Source: Candidatus Zixiibacteriota bacterium
Lineage (GTDB): Bacteria > Desulfobacterota > Binatia > UBA9968
Assembly: GCA_035574315.1 (NCBI GenBank)
Contig: DATLYW010000007.1
Location: 62,001-126,000 of the forward strand
DNA: 64,000 bases
Direction: 5' to 3'
Under the pieces are notes generated by a model. It had not been told where the DNA came from, did not search any database, and saw only the letters and a program-made list of their open reading frames with translations. The translations under genes were made by a program, and so were the position numbers. Shown here one piece after another: positions 24,673 to 32,079 of the stretch; the first letter of the stretch is position 1, and each line of letters starts with the position of its first letter.

Positions 24673-25460
24673 GCGATCGTGAGCGCCAGGCACTTCGCGC
24701 TCCCTCCGGCCTTGAGGAACTCGCCGAGCGGCGTCTCGAAAACCGCAAAGCCCAGATCCTCAAGCCGCTCGCGCACCGCGGGGCAGCCGTCGTTCATGAC
24801 CACCGCATTCCCGGCCACGATGGCGTTGCAGGCGAACCTCGCCGCCTCCTCCGCCCTGACGGCGATCAGCTCCGGAACGTTCTCCTCCAGAACCCGCCGG
24901 GCATAGGCGTCGAACGCCGGCGGGTAGAACAGAGCCCTTCCGTCGCCGAGCGGACAGAAGCAGGTGTCGAGGTGGTAGTACCAGTCGTCGGTCAGCTCGA
25001 GGGAGAGGATCTCGCGCTCGACGATCTCCGCCACTTTCTGGTGCGCCGCGATGTCCGAGCGGATGTGGTACCCCGCGAACCACAGCTCGCCGCAGCGCAA
25101 CAGGTCGCCCTCTCCCTCGAAGTAAAGCTCCGGCGGCAGCCGCACGATCTCGTATCCGCGATCGTGAAACCACCGCTCGAAGTGGGCTTGCTCGCCGCGC
25201 CTCGCCTCGGGGCGGAAGTTGCTGGAGATGAACCGGCGTTCCCAGACCAGCCCGGCGTTCGCGGTGAACACCATGTCCGGAAGCCCCGGCGCCGGGTCGA
25301 TCAGCTCGACCTCGACGCCCAGCCGCTCCTCGAGCACCCCGCGCAGTCGCCGCCACTGCTCCTCGGCCAGCCGGCGATCGCTCGGCCGGCTGCGGCTCAT
25401 CCAGGGATTGATCTCGTACTCGATGCCGTAGTAGGTCGGCGGGCACATGAGCAGCTTCAT
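24669..25460 (-). CDS. Arginine dihydrolase/amidinotransferase-fold protein (ArgZ N-domain-like)
   Basis: The 263-residue protein belongs to the guanidino-group modifying (DDAH/arginine deiminase) fold. N68 in PDMVFTANAG, H163 in YYHLDTCF with D165, and C257 in GGSAKCL align in position with the Asn, His and Cys of cyanobacterial arginine dihydrolase, which converts arginine to ornithine, CO2 and ammonia. Its length equals the N-terminal half of that enzyme. The start (MKLLMCPP, 25460) overlaps the upstream gene's stop by 4 bases. That upstream gene encodes the matching C-terminal half, which strongly supports a joint role. Confidence 0.78.
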   Translation of the reverse strand: MKLLMCPPTYYGIEYEINPWMSRSRPSDRRLAEEQWRRLRGVLEERLGVEVELIDPAPGLPDMVFTANAGLVWERRFISSNFRPEARRGEQAHFERWFHDRGYEIVRLPPELYFEGEGDLLRCGELWFAGYHIRSDIAAHQKVAEIVEREILSLELTDDWYYHLDTCFCPLGDGRALFYPPAFDAYARRVLEENVPELIAVRAEEAARFACNAIVAGNAVVMNDGCPAVRERLEDLGFAVFETPLGEFLKAGGSAKCLALTIA

Positions 25461-26722
25461 GTCGCTGCTCCGTCCTGCGCGCGCGGCTCGGCTTGCCGCG
25501 CCTCGAGCGCCAGGCACTGGCACAGCTCGCGCAGGAACGGCTCCACGTCGGTCACCAGGCCCATCGCCTGAAACGTGCCGCGGTCGGCGAGCTTCGTGAC
25601 CACGGCCGGATTGATGTCGACGCAGACGGTCTTGACCGTCGCCGGAAGCAGGTTGCCCGTGGCGATCGCATGCAGCGTGGTCGCCATCATCAACGCGAAA
25701 CGCACGCCCCGGATCTTCTCGCGCATGATATCCTGCGCCCGCAGCGTGTCCGTGACCACATCCGGCAGCGGCCCGTCATCGCGGATCGAGCCGGCGAGGA
25801 CGAAATCGACGCCGTAGCGGATGCAGCTGTAGAAGATTCCGCTGCGCAACACTCCTTTCTCGACCGCCTGGCGGATGCTCCCGGCCTTTCGGATCTCGTT
25901 GATCGCCCAGAGGTGGTGCTCGTGGCCCTCCGCGGTGCGGATCTTCTTGTCGAGGTAGACCCCGAGCGATGTACCGTAAAGGGCGCTCTCGATGTCGTGG
26001 ACCGCGAGGCCGTTTCCCGCGAACAGCACCTGAACGTACCCTCCCTCGATCAGGCGCACCAGATAGCGCCCGGCGCCCGTGTGCACGAGCCCCGGGCCGG
26101 CGACGACGAGGATGCGCCCGTTCTCCCGCCGGACGCTTTTCATCGCCTCCGCGATTTCCTGGATCAGGAGCCCCTTGGGCTGCTCGGTCGAAACCGCGCT
26201 CGACATGAACTCGAAGGCTTCCCGCGGAACCTGCCGCTCGACCGGCTGGATCTTGACCCCGCGATGGCCGACGACGATCGAGTCGCCCTTGCGCACGCGG
26301 TGAATCGGCACGCACTCGGCGCGCATCGCCTCGAGGTCCACCCGGATGCCGCAGTCCATCTCGCTCGGCTCGACCTGGATCCAGCGGTCGCCGACGCGCA
26401 CCCAGGTCGGCAGGTTGGTCGTCGAATAGAAACGGTCCGGGAAAACCCCGTCCGCCGGAGCGGGCTCCAGCCGCGCCGGCTCGATTTCCTCGCTCGCGGG
26501 CAGCGCGCCGTGCTCCTTCAGCCGCGCCAGCACGCGATCCAGCTCTTCGGGCGTCGGCGCGTCGACCTGGATCCGCGCGTAGCTGCGGTCGGAGCGCCGG
26601 TGGCCGATCTTGATGTCGAGGATCTCGAACTCCGCCCCGAGATTGACGATCAGGTCGAGCACCTTGGGAAGGATCAGGGAATCGATGATGTGGCCGGAAA
26701 TCTCGACGACGCTGCGCGCCAT
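25457..26722 (-). CDS. LOR/SDH (TIGR00300) domain protein, putative ornithine cyclodeaminase
   Basis: The 421-residue protein matches the family known as the LOR/SDH conserved domain, whose members include archaeal and cyanobacterial ornithine cyclodeaminases forming proline from ornithine. Recognisable parts are ISGHIIDSLILPKVLD at the N-terminus, the NAD-binding-like RILVVAGPGLVHTGAG, GNGLAVHDIESALYGTSLG and the ending AIATGNLLPATVKTVCVDINP. The ATG at 26722 is preceded by GGGAGG; a GTG six bases earlier is less likely. Co-translation with the dihydrolase-like gene gives an arginine-to-proline route. Function is inferred from family and context. Confidence 0.82.
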   Translation of the reverse strand: MARSVVEISGHIIDSLILPKVLDLIVNLGAEFEILDIKIGHRRSDRSYARIQVDAPTPEELDRVLARLKEHGALPASEEIEPARLEPAPADGVFPDRFYSTTNLPTWVRVGDRWIQVEPSEMDCGIRVDLEAMRAECVPIHRVRKGDSIVVGHRGVKIQPVERQVPREAFEFMSSAVSTEQPKGLLIQEIAEAMKSVRRENGRILVVAGPGLVHTGAGRYLVRLIEGGYVQVLFAGNGLAVHDIESALYGTSLGVYLDKKIRTAEGHEHHLWAINEIRKAGSIRQAVEKGVLRSGIFYSCIRYGVDFVLAGSIRDDGPLPDVVTDTLRAQDIMREKIRGVRFALMMATTLHAIATGNLLPATVKTVCVDINPAVVTKLADRGTFQAMGLVTDVEPFLRELCQCLALEARQAEPRAQDGAAT

Positions 26723-26798
26723 AGGCACCTCCCGCCGAAGCCGCGACCGCTATTGTCTCCCACGGGACCGCCCGGGATCAAGGCGGCGCCGGAGAGCC

Positions 26799-28481
26799 TC
26801 ATGCCCGGGTCAACTGGCGATACTTGATCCGATGCGGCCGCTCGGCCGCGGCCCCCAGCCGGTTCCTCCGGTCGGCCTCGTACTCCGAATAGTTGCCGTC
26901 GAACCAGACCACCTTGCTGTCCCCTTCGAAAGCGAGGATATGCGTGGCGATACGGTCGAGAAACCACCGGTCGTGCGAGATCACCACCGCGCATCCGGCA
27001 AAGCTCTCCAGCGCCTCTTCCAGCGCGCGCAGCGTGTTCACGTCCAGATCGTTGGTCGGCTCGTCGAGCAGCAGCACGTTCGCCCCTTCCTTCAGCATCT
27101 TCGCCAGATGGACCCGGTTGCGCTCCCCGCCGGAAAGCTGCCCGACTTTCTTTTGCTGATCCGTCCCGGAAAAGTTGAAGCGCGCCACGTAGGCGCGCGA
27201 GTTCACCTCGCGCGGGCCGAGCCTCAGCACGTCGACCCCACCGGTGATCTCCTCCCAGATGGTCTTGTCGGGATCGAGCGCGCGGCTCTGATCGACGTAG
27301 CCGAGCACCACGGTCTCTCCGACGCGGATGGTACCGCGGTCGGGGCGCTCCTGCCCCGTGATCATGCGAAACAGCGTCGTCTTGCCGGCGCCGTTCGGCC
27401 CGATCACGCCGACGATGCCGCCCGGAGGCAGCGAAAAATTCATGTCTTCGATCAACAGCCGGTCGCCGTAGGCTTTGGAGACCCCGCTGGCCTCGATCAC
27501 GACGTTTCCCAGGCGCGGGCCCGGCGGAATGTAGATTTCGAGGTCCTCGCGCCGCCGCTGCGATTCCTGGCTGAGCAGCGCCTCGTAGGCCTGGATGCGC
27601 GCCTTGCCCTTGGCGTGACGCGCCTTGGGCGACATGCGGATCCATTCGAGCTCGCGCTGCAGCGTCCTCTGACGCTCGCTCTCCGACTTCTCCTCGCGCC
27701 GCAGCCGTTCCTGCTTCTGCTCGAGCCAGGAGCTGTAGTTCCCCTTCCACGGAATGCCCGCGCCGCGGTCGAGCTCGAGAATCCAGCCCGCGACATTGTC
27801 CAGAAAATAGCGGTCGTGGGTGACCGCGATGACGGTTCCAGGGTAGTTCTGCAGGTGGTGCTCCAGCCAGGCGACCGACTCGGCGTCGAGATGGTTCGTC
27901 GGTTCGTCGAGCAGCAGGATGTCGGGCTTCTGGAGGAGCAGCCGGCACAGCGCGACCCGGCGGCGCTCGCCCCCGGACAGCACCCTGACCGGCGTCTCCG
28001 GCGGCGGGCACCGCAGCGCGTCCATCGCCATCTCGAGCCGCGCCTCGAGATCCCACGCGTCCAGCCGGTCGAGCTTCTCCTGGACCTCGCCCTGCCGTTC
28101 GAGGAGCCGGTTCATCTCCTCGTCGGAAAGCGGCTCGGCCAGCTTCGCGCTGATCGACTCGAACTCCTTCAGCAGGTCGGCGGCTTCCCGGACCCCCTCC
28201 TCGACCACCTCGCGCACCGTCCGCGTCTCGTCCAGCAAAGGTTCTTGCTCGAGGTAGCCCACGGTGTAGCCCGGAGACAGGACCGCCTCGCCCTCGAACT
28301 CCTTGTCCACCCCCGCGAGAATCCTGAGCAGCGACGATTTGCCCGAGCCGTTGAGACCGATGACCCCGATCTTGGCGCCGTAGAAATACGAAAGGTAGAT
28401 GTCCTTGAGCACCGGCTTCTTGTCGTAGTACTTGCCGACGCCGACCATCGAGTAGATGACCTTGTTGGGCTCGCTGCTCAT
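26799..28481 (-). CDS. ettA: Energy-dependent translational throttle protein EttA (ABC-F)
   Basis: The 560-residue soluble protein carries two ABC ATPase domains and no membrane segment. Walker A motifs are GLNGSGKSS near 43 and GPNGAGKTT near 350. Signatures are LSGGERRR and LSGGERNR, and Walker B motifs are LLLDEPTNHLD and LLLDEPTNDLD. The linker contains the ABC-F arm region and the RMSPKARHAKGKARIQAYE block typical of EttA, which binds the ribosomal E site and gates elongation according to ATP/ADP. Length matches E. coli EttA closely. It is a housekeeping gene on its own. Confidence 0.95.
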   Translation of the reverse strand: MSSEPNKVIYSMVGVGKYYDKKPVLKDIYLSYFYGAKIGVIGLNGSGKSSLLRILAGVDKEFEGEAVLSPGYTVGYLEQEPLLDETRTVREVVEEGVREAADLLKEFESISAKLAEPLSDEEMNRLLERQGEVQEKLDRLDAWDLEARLEMAMDALRCPPPETPVRVLSGGERRRVALCRLLLQKPDILLLDEPTNHLDAESVAWLEHHLQNYPGTVIAVTHDRYFLDNVAGWILELDRGAGIPWKGNYSSWLEQKQERLRREEKSESERQRTLQRELEWIRMSPKARHAKGKARIQAYEALLSQESQRRREDLEIYIPPGPRLGNVVIEASGVSKAYGDRLLIEDMNFSLPPGGIVGVIGPNGAGKTTLFRMITGQERPDRGTIRVGETVVLGYVDQSRALDPDKTIWEEITGGVDVLRLGPREVNSRAYVARFNFSGTDQQKKVGQLSGGERNRVHLAKMLKEGANVLLLDEPTNDLDVNTLRALEEALESFAGCAVVISHDRWFLDRIATHILAFEGDSKVVWFDGNYSEYEADRRNRLGAAAERPHRIKYRQLTRA

Positions 28482-28621
28482 CCGTTCACAATCCCGCGTT
28501 TTTGGATCAGGCTAACCCGCCGACCCGGATTGTTCAAGAAAGCCGTCGCAGTCGAAAGGAGCTCGAAAAAACCGATGGCTCGCGGGTACTCTTTTGCAGG
28601 GTCCGCCCGTCGCTTTTGCCC

Positions 28622-28651
28622 TTGACTGGGTTTTTCCGTTTAACCTATTTT
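28622..28651 (+). promoter_or_regulatory. Sigma70-like promoter of the alpha/beta hydrolase gene
   Basis: TTGACT (28622-28627), an 18-base spacer and TATTTT (28646-28651) lie 70 bases before the ATG at 28721, in a locally AT-rich stretch between ettA and the hydrolase gene. Confidence 0.45.
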
Positions 28652-28720
28652 ACGGGCGTATGAGTATCGACGGCGCACGGCCGCGGCATTGCTCACGAAC
28701 GCAGATGAAAGGAGCCTCCC

Positions 28721-29731
28721 ATGCGCGCCACCCGATTGTCGATCACCCGACGAACAAGCGGACTTTTGCTTCCGGCGACGTGGTTTATCGTGACGATGAC
28801 GTTTGATCCCGCTGCGGCGCAACAACAACCCGGACAGGAGACCCCCCGGGTCAAAGGTCCGCCGGTGTGGCTCGATATGGACCAGAAGGCGCTGGATGAC
28901 GCCTACGATCAGAGCGTCTGGGCGCCGAATCAACGGCACATCAGCAGGAGAAGGGCCGTGTGGAGCGAGTCGGTGCGCGCGCGGCTCAACCCGGAACGAT
29001 TGGCCTACGGTCCCACCGAAGTCGAAAAGCTCGACCTCTACCGGACGAAACGGCCCAACGCGCCGACGATGATCTTCCTCCACGGCGGAGCCTGGCGCGG
29101 CGGCTCGGCGAAAGATTCGGCGTATCCCGCGGAGATGTTCGTCAGGGCCGGCGCGCATTACGTCGCGGTCGATTTCATCGACGTAATAAAAGCGGGCGGA
29201 AACCTCATGACGATGGCCGAGCAAGTGCGCCGTGCCGTCGCGTGGGTCTACAGGAACGCTGCGAGCTTCGGCGGCGATCCGAACCTCGTCTACGTTTCCG
29301 GGCACTCTTCCGGCGGCCACCTTGCCGGCGTGGTCATGGTCACGGACTGGAAAAAGGATTTCGGTCTGCCGCCCGATACCGTCAAGGGCGGAATGCTGAT
29401 GAGCGGCATGTACGACCTCAAGCCCGTCCGCCTCTCGAAACGCAGTACCTATGTGAAGTTCACCGACGAGATCGAACAGGCGTTGAGCAGCCAACGGCAT
29501 CTCGACAGGCTCAACGCGCCGGTCGTCGTGAGTCACGGCACCCTCGAGTCGCCCGAGTTCCAGCGGCAAGGTCGCGATTTCGTCGCCGCTCTCAAAGCGG
29601 CCGGCAAACCGGTCCGCTATATCGTCGGCGAGGGGTACAATCACTTTGAAATGCCGGAGACCTTCGGCAACCCGTACGGCCTGCTCGGCCGGGCTGCGCT
29701 CGAGCTCATCAAGCTTGCCCCGGCGCCGTAG
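28721..29731 (+). CDS. Secreted alpha/beta hydrolase (HSL/arylformamidase-like)
   Basis: The 336-residue protein has an N-terminal signal-like segment ending near AAAQQQ. It carries the oxyanion-hole HGG at 121-123 (FLHGGAWRGGSA), the nucleophile S196 in GHSSGG, and a C-terminal His near 308 in GYNHFEM. This pattern fits the hormone-sensitive-lipase/kynurenine-formamidase branch that hydrolyses esters or formamides. AAAGGAG precedes the ATG. It borders the low-GC cassette island, and its own codon use looks ordinary. The substrate is not identifiable. Confidence 0.87.
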   Translation: MRATRLSITRRTSGLLLPATWFIVTMTFDPAAAQQQPGQETPRVKGPPVWLDMDQKALDDAYDQSVWAPNQRHISRRRAVWSESVRARLNPERLAYGPTEVEKLDLYRTKRPNAPTMIFLHGGAWRGGSAKDSAYPAEMFVRAGAHYVAVDFIDVIKAGGNLMTMAEQVRRAVAWVYRNAASFGGDPNLVYVSGHSSGGHLAGVVMVTDWKKDFGLPPDTVKGGMLMSGMYDLKPVRLSKRSTYVKFTDEIEQALSSQRHLDRLNAPVVVSHGTLESPEFQRQGRDFVAALKAAGKPVRYIVGEGYNHFEMPETFGNPYGLLGRAALELIKLAPAP

Positions 29732-29982
29732 GCGTCGGACGTTCCGGCTCGCGGCGCGTTTCCACGGATCTTGCAGCGGCAGCGGAGAAATCATGAAACC
29801 CGGAGTGGCGTCCGCGACCGTCGACCCCCTCGATGACCAAAAACGGTTCGAAGTTCGAGATTCCCGGTTCCAGGTTCGCAGCGGACGGTGCCTTTAATTA
29901 TGGCCGCTTCGGCTCAATTGGTGACGGTCACGCCATAACGCTGAGCGAACTGCTGATCAGTAACTCCTGGCGTTCGAGGGGG

Positions 29983-30120
29983 ATGGCGGAACAAAACAAA
30001 AAGCCTAAATCGCCGGCTTCCGAACGAAAGTCGTCGCCAGCAGAGCGATGGATTTCGTTTGGCTCGCTGTTTGTGGCCGTCTGTGCCCTTGCCGTCTCTA
30101 TTTTTACACCAGTTGTTTGA
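29983..30120 (+). CDS. Possible small single-span membrane protein
   Basis: The 45-residue ORF begins at an ATG preceded by a G-rich ribosome site (GAGGGGG). A charged, Lys/Ser/Pro-rich half is followed by a hydrophobic helix (FGSLFVAVCALAVSIFTPVV) at the very C-terminus. It lies in the cassette-like island and resembles the small membrane proteins often carried by cassettes. No homolog can be named, and short length makes the call weak. Confidence 0.35.
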   Translation: MAEQNKKPKSPASERKSSPAERWISFGSLFVAVCALAVSIFTPVV

Positions 30121-30256
30121 ATCATGACTACTTAAGCGCCTGATGGTGGTACTCGCCGAACAACATAACGGTGGAGATAGCTGCCCAATCATCTGGCGTG
30201 GCCGGTGAGAGCATCGAGCCGGTAGCGCGGGGGGCGAACGCTCGGAGGCGTCCAGG

Positions 30257-30490
30257 ATGGAACTTCACATCACCGCTGTCCGCAATGACGGCCTGATCAT
30301 CGAATTGGACGATGGCTCGTCGTGGGACGTGTCGGTCGGGGACAACACCAAGTCCATATGCTGGTATCCAACCATGCGCGTCATCATCGCCGAGACAGGC
30401 TTGTCCCCTTACCCGTTCACCTTGACGAATCTGGATACCGCGGGGCCAGACGTGGTTCAGGCAAGACGCAGGGAAAAAGGTCACGCATAA
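30257..30490 (+). CDS. Small hypothetical protein, probable gene cassette product
   Basis: The 77-residue ORF follows a GGAGG ribosome site 8 bases upstream. The sequence IELDDGSSWDVSVGDNTKSICWYPTMRVIIAE looks like a small beta-rich fold of the type seen in conserved hypothetical proteins with the DDGS-W-V-GD pattern. Its TAA stop is inside the first conserved arm (GCATAAC) of an attC-like site, as is usual for cassette genes. It has lower GC than the host genes. The function is unknown. Confidence 0.6.
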   Translation: MELHITAVRNDGLIIELDDGSSWDVSVGDNTKSICWYPTMRVIIAETGLSPYPFTLTNLDTAGPDVVQARRREKGHA

Positions 30491-30566
30491 CCTCACGCTA
30501 CAAATGGCCGGGGCTCGCGAGCTTCTCGCGGGTCTGGTCTCCGCTTATATGCTCAACCAGTTAGAC
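30485..30566 (+). repeat. attC-like recombination site A
   Basis: The left arm GCATAAC (30485-30491) and right arm GTTAGAC (30560-30566) fit the RYYYAAC...GTTRRRY pattern with a few mismatches. Between them, a CGCGAG-CTT-CTCGCG hairpin (near 30514-30530) forms the tip, and the inner arms near CAAATGG and CCGCTTATATG are imperfectly complementary, as expected. Length is 82 bases. The match is moderate. Confidence 0.5.
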
Positions 30567-30590
30567 GAACGTCGTACCCTTCCTGCGCTT

Positions 30591-30680
30591 ATGATCCTCA
30601 CGCCACTAAACATGGTGCGGCTCCGAATGCAGGATGTCCTCGGTGCAACGGCCACGATCCGCGAGGAGAGCGTCCTATAA
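30591..30680 (+). CDS. Very short ORF in a 166-bp cassette (uncertain)
   Basis: A 29-codon reading frame (start MILTPLNMVRLRMQD) runs from 30591 to a TAA that is part of the left arm of attC site B. It is the only plus-strand frame of the predicted cassette 30561-30726. It could be a truncated gene or no gene at all; its position against attC is the only support. Confidence 0.25.
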   Translation: MILTPLNMVRLRMQDVLGATATIREESVL

Positions 30681-30732
30681 CATTCCGCGCCAGCCGACCG
30701 GCTTCGCCGGCGGCCGAGCGCCGACGTTAGAC
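30675..30732 (+). repeat. attC-like recombination site B
   Basis: This 58-base site runs from CTATAAC (30675-30681) to GTTAGAC (30726-30732). It contains nested complementary arms: GCGC with GCGC, GCCG with CGGC, and CCGGC-TTC-GCCGG at the tip, with unpaired bases between arms. It aligns closely with the classical 60-base aadA-type attC as I remember it, including the ATTC...AGCCGA and CTTCG parts. This is the best-supported site in the island. Confidence 0.7.
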
Positions 30733-30740
30733 CCACAAGG

Positions 30741-31040
30741 ATGAACGGTCTGGAGATTCTTATCGGCTTCGCCCTCGGCATCCTGGCGTCTACGATAGCC
30801 GCCATCGTGCTAGATTATGCTGGCCGCCCACTATCTACTATGAGCGTGGACGGGCCGAGCAAGACGTGTTGCTCCACAAGGAAGGACCCTCGTGTGACGA
30901 CGTGCGCATTGAACTCGTGTGAACGAAAGAGCGGTGCAATGAAGAAGCCTCGCGAGGCTCGAATTCATGCCAGCTTGGCCTTGAACCGTCCAAAAGGCGG
31001 TTGTAGCAGTTTTAGAACACTGCCCTTGTGTAAAAAATAA
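30741..31040 (+). CDS. Cassette-like ORF with N-terminal membrane anchor, possibly frameshifted
   Basis: The 99-residue frame begins 8 bases after attC site B. The first 30 residues (MNGLEILIGFALGILAS then TIAAIVLDYAGRP) form a convincing membrane anchor like those of cassette-borne small proteins. The remainder is Cys/Lys-rich and atypical. The +1 frame from about 30838 reads YERGRAEQDVLLHKEG and stops at a TGA near 30920, which may be the original continuation. It is either a decayed cassette gene or an unrelated ORF. Confidence 0.35.
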   Translation: MNGLEILIGFALGILASTIAAIVLDYAGRPLSTMSVDGPSKTCCSTRKDPRVTTCALNSCERKSGAMKKPREARIHASLALNRPKGGCSSFRTLPLCKK

Positions 31041-31092
31041 TCGGCCGAAAAGTTTTCGCATTTTTTTCACCGCTCTTTTCGCATTTTGCAAC

Positions 31093-31118
31093 ATTGAACG
31101 GGTTGAACCGCTGAAGGC
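31093..31118. repeat. Intergenic nonamer repeat
   Basis: TTGAACGGG, TTGAACCGC and TGAAGGC follow one another at the right edge of the cassette island, just before the 3' end of the DoxX gene. They belong to the same family as the copies at 22.6 and 24.6 kb. Confidence 0.5.
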
Positions 31119-31121
31119 TTT

Positions 31122-31514
31122 CTAGCGCTTTTCCCCGGTCCGCGGAGCGCCGCCGCGATGCGGCTCCAGCCGCCAGCGGCCGTAAGCTACGAAAGATGCC
31201 ATCGCTCCGACCACGAGCGGGATCAGCACGGTTACGGAAAGGCCGCCGGCCAGAGTGACGGCCGTCGCGCCGATCATGATGATCAGCAGGCCCGCCGCGG
31301 CGAGCGGGACCAGCTCCGGCCGGACCCCCAGAAGTCCAGGAAGAACGACTCCGAGACCGCCGGCGACCTCCAGCACGCCGACCAATCGAAGGAAGCCCAC
31401 CGGGAGCGGCACCGGCCCGGCTAGCTGCTCGGCCGGCAGAACCAGCTTGATGCCGCCGGCCCACAGAAAGATCGCCGCCAGTAGAGCTTGACCGACCCAC
31501 AACGTTTTGTTCAT
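31122..31514 (-). CDS. DoxX family membrane protein
   Basis: The 130-residue protein has four predicted membrane helices. It has the DoxX-like start (LLAAIFLWAGGIKL), GFLRLVGVLEVAGGLGVVLPGLLG in helix 2, and AAAGLLIIMIGATAVTLAGG in helix 3. Members of this family are poorly characterised redox-associated membrane proteins. It lies downstream of the BNR/MoaD pair on the same strand after a 268-base spacer, so co-transcription is possible but not certain. Confidence 0.85.
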   Translation of the reverse strand: MNKTLWVGQALLAAIFLWAGGIKLVLPAEQLAGPVPLPVGFLRLVGVLEVAGGLGVVLPGLLGVRPELVPLAAAGLLIIMIGATAVTLAGGLSVTVLIPLVVGAMASFVAYGRWRLEPHRGGAPRTGEKR

Positions 31515-31587
31515 CGCGCGCTCCCCTCGCTGTGCTCTCGTCGCCGCCGCGCTCGACGGCGTCGAGTCGCTCGTCGAAACTCCCTCC

Positions 31588-31782
31588 TCAGCGCTCGAGG
31601 ATTCCCTTCAAGATGTCCAGGTCCTTTTGCACCGACGCGGCATCCTCCTCGAATTTTTCGTCCGACAACCGCCGCCGAGAGAAGTGCGCGACAGAATTCG
31701 CGTGCACGTGAACCCGCACCCTCACCGGACGCTCGTGGCCGACCGCCGGCGGGATTTCCAGGTCTTCGTCCCCGGTCGTTTC
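31588..31782 (-). CDS. Possible small ORF or gene remnant after the MoaD-like gene
   Basis: Directly after the MoaD-like stop, the same frame stays open for 64 codons, encoding ETTGDEDLEIPPAVG, a Val/His-rich stretch and then SDEKFEEDAASVQKDLDILKGILER before the stop. The last 25 residues look like a genuine amphipathic helix. No ATG is present; a GTG near 31727 is the only usual start. It could be a small protein or the tail of a decayed gene. Little else can be said of this spacer. Confidence 0.22.
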   Translation of the reverse strand, partial: ETTGDEDLEIPPAVGHERPVRVRVHVHANSVAHFSRRRLSDEKFEEDAASVQKDLDILKGILER

Positions 31783-32079
31783 CTATCCCCCGGCGATTGC
31801 TCCCACGATCATGAACGGCTCGGCGCCGCCTGCGACCGCATCCGGGAGCCTGGTGTCGGCGGCATCGTGCGAAAGGTCCTGCCCGCAGGCGAAGTAACGC
31901 ACGAAGGCGCGCCGCCTTTGCGTGACGTGGTCGCGGATCGTGCCGCGGAGCATCGGGTACCGCGCCTCGAGCGCATCGAGCACGGCGCGCTGCGTGACCT
32001 CGCCCCGGACCTCCAGGACAACCTCGCCGTCGACCCGGGCGAGCTTGCGCAGTTGCGCGGGCAACACCACGCGAATCAT
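31783..32079 (-). CDS. MoaD/ThiS family ubiquitin-like sulfur carrier protein
   Basis: The 98-residue protein starts at [24 protein letters not shown], with [19 protein letters not shown] in the middle, and ends exactly in a Gly-Gly (VGAIAGG). The terminal diglycine is what MoaD/ThiS-type carriers need for adenylation and thiocarboxylation. The start at 32079 overlaps the stop of the BNR-repeat gene by 4 bases, so the two are translationally coupled. No MoeB-like activating enzyme is nearby. The molybdenum hydroxylase at the left end makes Mo-cofactor relevance conceivable, but the partner suggests another role. Confidence 0.85.
   Translation of the reverse strand: MIRVVLPAQLRKLARVDGEVVLEVRGEVTQRAVLDALEARYPMLRGTIRDHVTQRRRAFVRYFACGQDLSHDAADTRLPDAVAGGAEPFMIVGAIAGG

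Larger units (their letters stand above)
29732..31121. mobile_element. Gene-poor, lower-GC island: integron cassette remnant (CALIN-like)
   Basis: This 1.4-kb stretch is visibly less GC-rich than its surroundings and lacks normal-size genes. It contains two attC-like sites (30485-30566 and 30675-30732) in the same orientation. Each overlaps the stop codon of a small plus-strand ORF, the normal layout of promoterless integron cassettes. No integrase gene or attI site is present in the window, so this is best described as a cluster of attC sites lacking an integrase. The left part (29833-29880) also holds a heptad-phased GTTCGAA-like tract. Confidence 0.6.

Noticed and set aside
29933..29980. 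A third attC-like site (CCATAAC ... GTTCGAG)
   Set aside because: The right arm does not fit GTTRRRY well and the inner arms do not pair; only the left arm matches.
30163..30250. A fourth attC-like site beginning at ACATAAC
   Set aside because: No GTTRRRY right arm is found within a plausible distance before the ORF at 30257.
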